Shown here piece by piece: positions 17,199-20,837 of a stretch of 20,837 nucleotides of DNA. The translations under genes were made by a program, and so were the position numbers. This DNA is from Symsagittifera roscoffensis (lineage: Eukaryota > Xenacoelomorpha > Acoela > Convolutidae), in NCBI RefSeq assembly GCF_963678635.1, contig NW_026971596.1, forward strand, positions 1 to 20,837. Reading direction: 5' to 3'. Position 1 is the stretch's first letter, and each line of letters begins with the position of its first letter. Under the pieces are notes generated by a model, which saw nothing but the letters and a program-made list of their open reading frames with translations, was not told the DNA's origin and searched no databases.

Positions 17199-18084
17199 CC
17201 CTGGTTGACATCTATAAACCGAAACTGCTTATCTTACAACTCCATACATGGAAAATGCTTATCATACAATTCCATACATCAAATGTATGGAAAAAAGCTA
17301 ATCATACAATTTTGATACAATTTCAAAAAATCATTGAAAAAAGATTCGAGTTAGTTTCTACGGCTATTTGAATCAAATAAAACAGTCTGGTAATGAAAAA
17401 AAAAAACTTTTTTGGAAGAAACTGGTTATCATATAATTTCCATTTATTAAAATTGTATAACTAGGGTTTTTTGATGGCGACAAAAATTTTTCCAAGTAAA
17501 ATTGAAATCGCCTCAAAACTTTTTTTTTGTTTTTTTTTTTCAACCGCAAATCGAAGTTTGTATTCAAACAAACATTTTCCAAAAAAAATTGACTGCAAAT
17601 TTTTATTTTTTTTTTTTTTTCGTTTCTCTAGATCACTTTTTTCAAACAGGCTAAAAATTCTTATTTGTTTTGTATGGCATGTTTATATACGTCTTGATTA
17701 ATGTCTGATAATTTGAAAGTTCTTATTTTAAAAACAATCAGCTTTTTGAAATTTTTTGCCAAATGATACTTTCATTATATGATTTGTGAAGAGAACTCTT
17801 ACACAATTTAGGTATCTACTAATGCATTGTAAATGCCAGACGATCAATCCTTTGGTCACTCTAATTGTGAGTAAACCATGGTCATGAACGCATCCCAAAA
17901 ATTTTGAGAAAAAATTTTTTTTTTAAAATCAACTTTTTGGTTTATGAAAAAATGCTTGTCCTACAATTTCCATAACTGAAAAAATGCCTATCTTACAGTT
18001 TTCATAACATTTTCTGTTTTCATGGAATTGTACAAAATTGTATGATCAGCTTTTTTTTCAAATAAGCATTTTGGTCAACCTGGG
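17199..18084. mobile_element. MITE E, same family as D in opposite orientation
   Basis: The ends CCCTGGTTGAC...TATAAACCGAAACTGCTTATCTTACAA and ...AAATAAGCATTTTGGTCAACCTGGG are inverted repeats. At least six ATTGTATGAT-type motifs lie near the ends, including about 17227, 17255, 17298, 17955, 17985 and 18028. The interior 17640-17930 is the reverse complement of element D's interior (GGCATGTTTATATACGTCTTGATTAATGTCTGATAATTTGAA). It has about 280 extra bases relative to D. Confidence 0.7.
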
Positions 18085-18638
18085 TTTGTATGCTGTTAAT
18101 TGCTTAGATTAATATTTTAATTCATTTTTTTAGTAAAACGGTTAATTTTGAATAAATCTATGCTTTTCTCAAAGTTAGCTCATGAAAAATTGATATTTTC
18201 TCTCCCTAATTTAATTTAGAGTGGAAATTGTACGGTTGATCCAAAAACTGAATCACTTTAGTAAAAAAACATTATTCTCGTTTTTTTCAATTAGCGTGGT
18301 TACGTAACCGAATAAAAGCAACCGCAAATCTATTGATCTGGTGATAAATTGTTAAAATCTATAACCCTGCAGTCTGTAAAAAATCTTCAACTAAGCAAAT
18401 ACATTAGCCGAATTTCTTCAACGGATTTGCTTAATGATGGGAGAACCAGTACCAATTGTGTGTTAGTTTGCATCATTAGTTTCACCACAATATTCTTATC
18501 AATTCTTTTGAACTCAGCGATAAAGTTTTGAAACTAAACAACCTCGCGGTCTACTAAGCAAGCGATTAAAATTATAATCTGATAGTCTGAAAATCCTCAC
18601 AATTTCTGCCCTGTTTTCAAAACTCAGTGTAACTGGAG
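18085..18638. other. Upstream region of gene 2, no recognised element
   Basis: AT-rich, about 550 bases before the putative promoter. A 60-codon open frame at 18349-18531 lacks an ATG start and known motifs. Confidence 0.4.
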
Positions 18639-18650
18639 TTATATTTTAAA
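18639..18650 (+). promoter_or_regulatory. Possible TATA-like box of gene 2
   Basis: TTATATTTTAAA about 65 bases upstream of the gene 2 ATG. A start about 30 bases further on would give a 40-base leader. In DNA this AT-rich the match may be chance. Confidence 0.22.
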
Positions 18651-18711
18651 TTGTATTCCGAGCTTTTGCATAGCCTGAAATTCTGATTAATTGGGATTCT
18701 CTCCAATAGAA

Positions 18712-18966
18712 ATGTTGAAGCTTTTTCTCCTAATTGCCGCAATAAGCATAAGTTATCAAAAAAGAGGACCTCTATGGAAAATTGAAAATAAGTCGGACTT
18801 GGATGACATTTTGTTCAAAAACATATCCTCTCATGCCATCAAATACATGATGCTGGCCGCAAACCATTCAATTCAAGCGATAGAAAAACTTGGTCTGCTA
18901 AGTGATGCTCTCGAAACTAGAATGAAGGAAACAGAAGAGCTAATTGATGAAGAAAATCGAGCTCAG
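18712..18966 (+). CDS. Gene 2 exon 1: signal peptide and N-terminal coiled coil
   Basis: ATG at 18712 is chosen because it starts a classic signal peptide: Lys at position 3, a hydrophobic core LFLLIAAISIS, then SYQ. The frame is open further left, but without an ATG before the peptide. The exon encodes 85 residues and ends at CAG|GTTTGT in phase 0. Three NxS sequons precede a helix from about residue 40 (IKYMMLAANHS...) to the end. An AG dinucleotide lies two bases before the ATG, so an alternative 5' exon or trans-spliced leader is possible. Confidence 0.72.
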
Positions 18967-20566
18967 GTTTGTTAATTTCAATAGTTTGATTGTTCGTTTT
19001 TTCACTGACAACAGTTTTATAAGCGGAATTTTTTTAATGCAGCTTTTAACGTTTTATTTTAAACTATTCTAATGTAGAAAAACTGTTCAAGAACCAACTG
19101 AAAAAAAATCAGGAACGTTTATGAAAATCCTGGGAAATCCTGGAAATCGCAAATTGAAATAGCTACATATATAGGCTCTGGGTAAACTATCCAAACTAAT
19201 TCTTCTCTAAAGCTATGTGAAAATTAATTACAATTTCAATTATTATCAGAGTTGTGATATATATTCTAAAAATTTGGTTTTTGGCAGATCATCTTACATG
19301 GATTTTTATTGATACTATTCGATAAATTGATTTTCGTTTTTTGAGACTCAATCTTGTATCGAAGTTGACTTTGATGTCTTAGAGCGATAAATTTTCACAC
19401 ATTTAGGTTTGTTAAAGGTACGTGCAAGTTTGCCTGGTTTGACCTCCATAGACCAAAAATGCTAGTCATACAATTCCATAAACCACATGTCAATGAAAAA
19501 ATACTAGTCATACAAATTTCATACATTTTTCTAGAATAATGTCATCAAAATTTCAAAGAACTTTTTTCTTGTTTTGGCATAAAAGTCGGTGTATCGCACT
19601 AAAAACCATGGGCGGATTTAGGGGGGGGGGGGGGTGCGGACGCTTTTTCTTTTCAGGGATTCGAACCCCGGCCGACCCAAAAGGTCCCCACTTTGTACTA
19701 TTTTGAGATATCCATTTTTGATGGCGGACCCTAAAGTTTTTCTAAAGGCGCCAATATAAACTAATTTTGAGGGGGAAGCGCGCGCCGAAAAAGCGCGATT
19801 TTTAGGTTAAAATTTTCCAAAAAGTGCCTAAAAACGCTTTTTTGACCTGTTTTTCAAAGTTTAACCTGCGGCGCAGAAACTTAGAGTTTTTGGTCAAAAC
19901 ACAGTCTTTTTAGTGCTTTGGGAGAGCTCAGAAAATCAATTTGGTCGACTTAAAAAAGGTCCGCACCCCCCACCCTCGAAAAAATCCTAGATATGCCCCT
20001 GCTAAATATAAAAGAAAAAATTTTTGTCAACAAAAATTGCTAATCATACAACTTCCATGTATGAAAATTGTATGACTAGTATTTTTTTGATGGTGGGACA
20101 AGTATATTTGATATTGCCCCAAATTTTTTTTTTTTTAAATTTAATTTTCTGTGTGTATAACGTAGTCCTGGATGCACAAAAATTGGAATTTTCCGTTTCT
20201 CTGGATGAATTTTGTCAAAAAAGCTAAGCACTCCTCTTTCTTTTGTATGGCATGTTTATGTATGCCTTGACTATTACTTGACTAAAATTAGGTAATTGTT
20301 AATGACGTGAGGTTGTGTATGATTATTGTAAGCGTGCTCATGTGCAAAAATATGTATTATGCAGTCAGATAATGTGCAAATTATAGAAACGGTGTTTTGC
20401 ATTTTGATGAGTTTTCTGGTAGAATTAGTAGTAAAATTCTTGTTATAGAGGTTAAATTTTTAGGAGGAGATGGCGAAGCAGTGTTTAGCTAAAAAGATGG
20501 TGCAGCAGTCTTGCTTTATGTGCTACCAAGAGAAGTGCTTGGAAATTCTCCAAAACTGCGAATCTG
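18712..20566 (+). CDS. Clusterin-like secreted chaperone, gene 2 (3'-partial, two exons visible)
   Basis: The exons are 18712-18966 and 20464-20566, joined in phase 0. The predicted 119-residue N-terminal part starts with a hydrophobic signal peptide (MLKLFLLIAAISIS), then three N-glycosylation sequons (NKS, NIS and NHS) and a long helix/coiled coil rich in Glu, Lys and Leu. It ends with the cluster C-x9-C-x2-C-x4-C-x6-C. The order signal peptide, SD-x-x-D...KY segment, coiled coil, Cys cluster is that of the clusterin beta chain. The second exon is paralogous to 4017-4131. Homologues of gene 1's remaining exons are expected beyond the right edge. Both visible exons are open and have proper splice sites, so this part shows no sign of being a pseudogene. 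Confidence 0.7.
19432..20285. mobile_element. MITE F, truncated member of the D/E family, split by a hAT MITE
   Basis: The left end GCCTGGTTTGACCTCCATAG...TGCTAGTCATACAATTCC matches E. After the nested hAT element the family resumes with GCTAATCATACAACTTCCATG, AATTGTATGACTAGTATTTTTTTGATGG and TTTTGTATGGCATGTTTATGTATGCCTTGA (compare E at 17465 and 17668), then stops. The right terminal repeat is missing. Confidence 0.65.
19607..20001 (+). mobile_element. hAT-type MITE, copy 4 (395 bp), nested in F
   Basis: The ends are CATGGGCGGATTTAGG and CCTAGATATGCCCCTG. The flanking 8 bases CTAAAAAC (19599-19606) and CTAAATAT (20002-20009) agree at 6 of 8 positions, a decayed target duplication. The interior aligns along its length with copy 1 (GGCGCCAATATA, GAGGGGGAGCGCGCGCC, CTGCGGCGCA, GAGCTC...AATCAATTTGGTCGAC). 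A run of about 14 G follows the left end. Confidence 0.8.
20464..20566 (+). CDS. Gene 2 exon 2: first five-cysteine cluster
   Basis: The acceptor TTTTTAG is followed by GAG GAG ATG G, the same exon start as in gene 1. Cysteines are C-x9-C-x2-C-x4-C-x6-C, with CFMCYQEKC against CLLCYERIC in gene 1. The exon ends in phase 1 at TCT G|GTAAGT, a better donor than in gene 1. Confidence 0.72.
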
Positions 20567-20722
20567 GTAAGTTTTCTAAGGCAAATTGTGAAAATTTACC
20601 ACAAAACTTATCAGAGCTTTCAACATCAAACTGGCTGACATAAAAAATCGACAAAGTTCCTCTGTCCCTCGCAAAACACTTCAATCCAATCCTTGAGGTA
20701 ACGCCATCAAAAAGTCGACGTG

Positions 20723-20723
<1 letters not shown>

Positions 20724-20761
<38 letters not shown>
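20724..20761. repeat. (CA)n microsatellite
   Basis: Nineteen or so uninterrupted CA repeats in gene 2's second intron. The minus-strand open frame across it (Cys-Val repeats) is an artefact. Confidence 0.95.
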
Positions 20762-20763
<2 letters not shown>

Positions 20764-20837
20764 TACACCTACCGATCCCTTTGCCAGTAAAATACTATCA
20801 AACATTAAGATAGGAGAAGCGAACGTTTATTTTCTTT

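Noticed and set aside
17471-17701. 76-codon open frame rich in Phe and Lys
   Set aside because: It lies over T-runs within MITE E and has no counterpart in D or F.
18349-18531. 60-codon open frame upstream of gene 2
   Set aside because: It lacks an ATG start, has no recognisable motif and no acceptor/donor pair joining it to 18712 in frame.
20523-20768. Minus-strand frame with Cys-Val repeats
   Set aside because: It translates the CA microsatellite and runs antisense to a real exon.

Overview
This is a window of animal nuclear DNA: AT-rich, with small exons separated by long introns with GT/AG borders, and packed with short non-autonomous DNA transposons, simple repeats and a tRNA-derived SINE. 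I see nothing bacterial or viral. The only genes I can support are two clusterin-like (apolipoprotein J family) genes in head-to-tail tandem on the + strand. Clusterin is a secreted extracellular chaperone best known from vertebrates. Clusterin genes inside MITE-rich, microsatellite-rich DNA suggest an invertebrate deuterostome, perhaps a tunicate, but the species cannot be fixed from this sequence.

Gene 1 occupies about 4.0-14.9 kb and lacks only its first exon, which presumably lies left of the window. Six exons (4017-4131, 4976-5218, 5905-6060, 12321-12436, 13426-13748, 14510-14834) join with matching phases at every junction (1/2, 1/2, 1/2, 0/0, 2/1) into one 1278-nt reading frame of 425 residues plus stop. 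It has the two five-cysteine clusters expected of clusterin, a basic cleavage region between the two halves, and a poly-A signal 32 bases after the stop. Gene 2 starts at 18712 with a signal-peptide exon (18712-18966). Its second exon (20464-20566) is a paralogue of gene 1's first visible exon, and the rest lies beyond the right edge. The two genes are about 3.8 kb apart.

Layout: 1-4016 holds no supported exon; it contains a GGATTCC-rich repeat, a hAT-type MITE with a perfect 8-bp target duplication, a 22-bp minisatellite and related dispersed units. 4.1-6.1 kb holds gene 1's early exons and a second, inverted hAT-type MITE. The 6.26-kb intron 6061-12320 is almost entirely repetitive: a foldback element with mirrored AG/CT microsatellites, then a direct array of three long-TIR elements (A, B, C) separated by two copies of the same roughly 0.6-kb spacer, then a SINE. 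12.3-14.9 kb carries the last three exons, the final intron being about 80% one MITE. 14.9-18.7 kb is intergenic with three more inverted-repeat elements. 18.7-20.8 kb is the start of gene 2, whose first intron carries a MITE with a hAT MITE nested inside it.

The two genes are probably independent copies of one secreted chaperone gene. No transposase or reverse transcriptase ORF is visible, so all mobile elements here look non-autonomous.
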